In this document: positions 25,501 to 28,500 of the stretch, in pieces
Numbering within the stretch: the stretch's first letter is position 1
How the letters are laid out: every line of letters begins with the position of its first letter
Source of the DNA: a bacterium
GTDB taxonomy: Bacteria; Acidobacteriota; Polarisedimenticolia; Polarisedimenticolales; Polarisedimenticolaceae
Direction: 5' to 3'
Assembly: GCA_024226515.1 (NCBI GenBank)
Contig: JAAELQ010000295.1
Location: forward strand, 1 to 64,000
Length of the DNA: 64,000 nucleotides
The notes under the pieces: generated by a model
Seen by the model: only the letters and a program-made list of their open reading frames with translations
Told to the model about the DNA's origin: nothing
Database searches by the model: none
Made by a program: the position numbers and the translations under genes

Positions 25501-28500
25501 GGCGGCCGCTTCCTGTTCGGGTCCGACGGCGTGCACCGCGCCCGGACGACGGATGTTTCGGCGGCGACGGGCGGCGCGGACACACTGTTCGGCCAGGATG
25601 GGGACGACATCATCCTTGCCGGCGTCGGAGCGGACGGCGCCGAGGGCAATGCCGGCGTCGACGTCTTGCTGGGAGACAACGGCGTCGTCGACCTCGACGC
25701 CGGCGACGGCGATCTGACGACGCTCGACCGCATCGAGACCTCGGCGCTGCAGCCGGGTGACGACGACACGCTCTCGGGCAACGCCGGTGCCGACATGCTG
25801 CTCGGCGGGGCGGGCGCCGACGCGCTGTACGGCGACGCGGCGATTGCGGCCGCGGGCGACGGCGACGACATCCTGCTCGGCGACAACGGCGAGATCCTGC
25901 TCACCGCGGGCGTCGTGACGCAGACGCGCACGAGGGCCATGATCCGCGGTGGCGCCGACACGATCACCGGCAACGCCGGCGCCGACACGATCCTCGGCGG
26001 CGCGGGTGGCGACTGGTTGTACGGCGATGCGGCGCAGACCTCCACCGACGACGGCGACGACATCCTGCTCGGCGACCACGGCGAGGTGCTGCTCGTCGGA
26101 GGGATCCAGATCACGAGCCCCGGGTTCGGCGGCGACGACAGGATCTGGGGCAACGCCGGCAGCGACACGGTCCGTGCCGGCGCGGGCAACGACGTCGTGT
26201 TCGGTGACAACGGCTCGATCACGCTCGACGCCGGGGCGATCGCCGAGATTCTCAGCACCGATACGCTGAACGACGCGGGTGGCGCGGATGACATTCACGG
26301 CAATCGCGGTCACGACGTGCTCATCGGCGGCGTGAACGGTTTGACACTGACCGACGCGGACGTCATCGACGGCAACGAGGGTGACGACATCCTGCTGGGC
26401 GACAACGCACGGCTCGACTTCGAGGACGGCGACACCGACCCCTCGACGCTGGATCGGGTGGAGACCCTGCTCGATGGGCTCGGTGGCGACGATTCGATCT
26501 CGGGCGGCGAGGGACGCGACGTGGCCCTGGGCGGCATGGGAGACGACGCGTTGTTCGGCGGCGCGGGCGAGGACATCCTGCTCGGCGACAACGGAGAGAT
26601 TCTGCTCGCCGGGCTGACCGGACAGTTCGTCTTGCTGGGCAGCGCGATCGACACGGTCCGCACGACGGACACCACCGCGCCGACCGGCGGCGCGGACACG
26701 ATCGACGGCGATGCCGGCGACGATCTCGTCGCCGGCGGTGTCGCGAGCGATACGCTGCACGGTAACCAGGGCGACGACGCGCTGCTCGGCGACAACGCGC
26801 GGTTCGAGTGGAGCTATGCCGGAGACGTTGCGTACGCGGGGATCGAGACCGGCTTCGTCTTCGATGCCTCGCGGAGTACACTCGACCTGATCACGACGGA
26901 CCTGCCCGCTGCGCATCCGGGTGGGCGCGACGAGATCCACGGCGACGACGGCGACGATCTGATCTTCGGCGGTACCGACGCCGACGCGTTGTCGGGCGAA
27001 ACCGGTGACGACTTGATCTTCGGCGACCACGGCCGGATCTACCCGACGGAGAGTGCGCTGGCCGCCTTCCACTCGCGCAACTTCTTCTCCATCGATCGCG
27101 GCGACACGGACGGCGGAGCGGGGGATCGGATTCACGGGGCGGACGGTGACGACGTGCTGCTCGGCCAGCAGGGCGACGATCGGCTGTTCGGCGGGAACGA
27201 TGACGACGACCTGATCGGTGGTCACAACGTTGCCGGGGGCATCGACGAGCTCTCGACGCCGACGATCGACGCATCGTTCGCGATGAATCCGGCCGTCGGC
27301 GACATCCTGGACGGTGAGGCCGGCGCGGACGTGCTGGCCGGGGACAACGCGACGATCTGGCGCGAGGCCGATCCGGCGAGCCTGCGCTTCCGGGCGCTGA
27401 CCGGCGACCTGATGTACACCGCGGTGGACCCGGGCGACGGGATCACGGCGGGCGAGGACGCCGCGCCCGACGTCACCGGAGTGTCCTACCGGGACCCGGA
27501 CTCGCCGAGCGGAGCGTTGGGGCGCAGCATCACGTTGCTGGACCACGACGAGAGCCCGACCCCGTTGACCTTCGGCGCCGACTTCCTTGCGGGTGGAGCG
27601 GGCGGTGACCTGCTGTTCGGCCAGCTCGGCTCGGACGTGTTGCAGGGCGACGGCTCGATCGGAGCCGACAGCGGTTCCGGCACTGCGATCACGATCGACG
27701 ACGCCGGCTCTCCCGACACGGGCGAGACCCTGTTCTTCAACATCATCGAGGCCGTCTCGGACGGCGACGATTACATCGAGGGCAACGGCGGAGCGGATCT
27801 GATCTACGGCGGGCTCGGCCAGGACGACCTCGTCGGCGGCAGCTCCGAGCTGTTCGGGCTGATCGCGCCGGCACAGCGGCCCGACGGCGCGGACACACTG
27901 TTCGGCGGTGCCGCGACCGACGTCCTGCGCAACGACGCCGGCGACACGAGCGCCGACGGGCACGCGCGCGACGCGGACGTTCTTGCCGGAGACAACGCGA
28001 ACATCTATCGCCTGGTGGACGGGGACGGAGTCGGCAACGGCGCGTATCTGACGTTCGCCCACGACACCTACGCCACGTCGCTGCGCCTCGTTCCCCGCGC
28101 CGTCGAGCTGCTGGACTACACACTGGGAGGCTTCGATTTCGACGCGGCTGCCGCGGCCGGGGACAGGGGCGGCCCCGACGTGCTGCACGGCGAGTCGGGC
28201 GACGACGTGCTGTACGGCATGGTCGGTCCGGACGTACTCTACGGCGAGGGTCAAGATGACGATCTGATCGGCGGCCAGGACCACGACTGGATCTCCGGCG
28301 GCACCGGCGATGACGGCGCGATCGGCGACGACGGCCGGATCCTGACCAGCCGCAACGACGACGTTCCGGAGCCGCTGTTCGGAATCGCCGCTCTCGACCC
28401 CGGTGAGCTGGACCGGACGATCCGCACGTTCGGAGATATCCAGACGGCGACGATTCACCCGGCCGGCCGCCTGAACAAGTCCGTCGTGCTCGCGCCGTTC

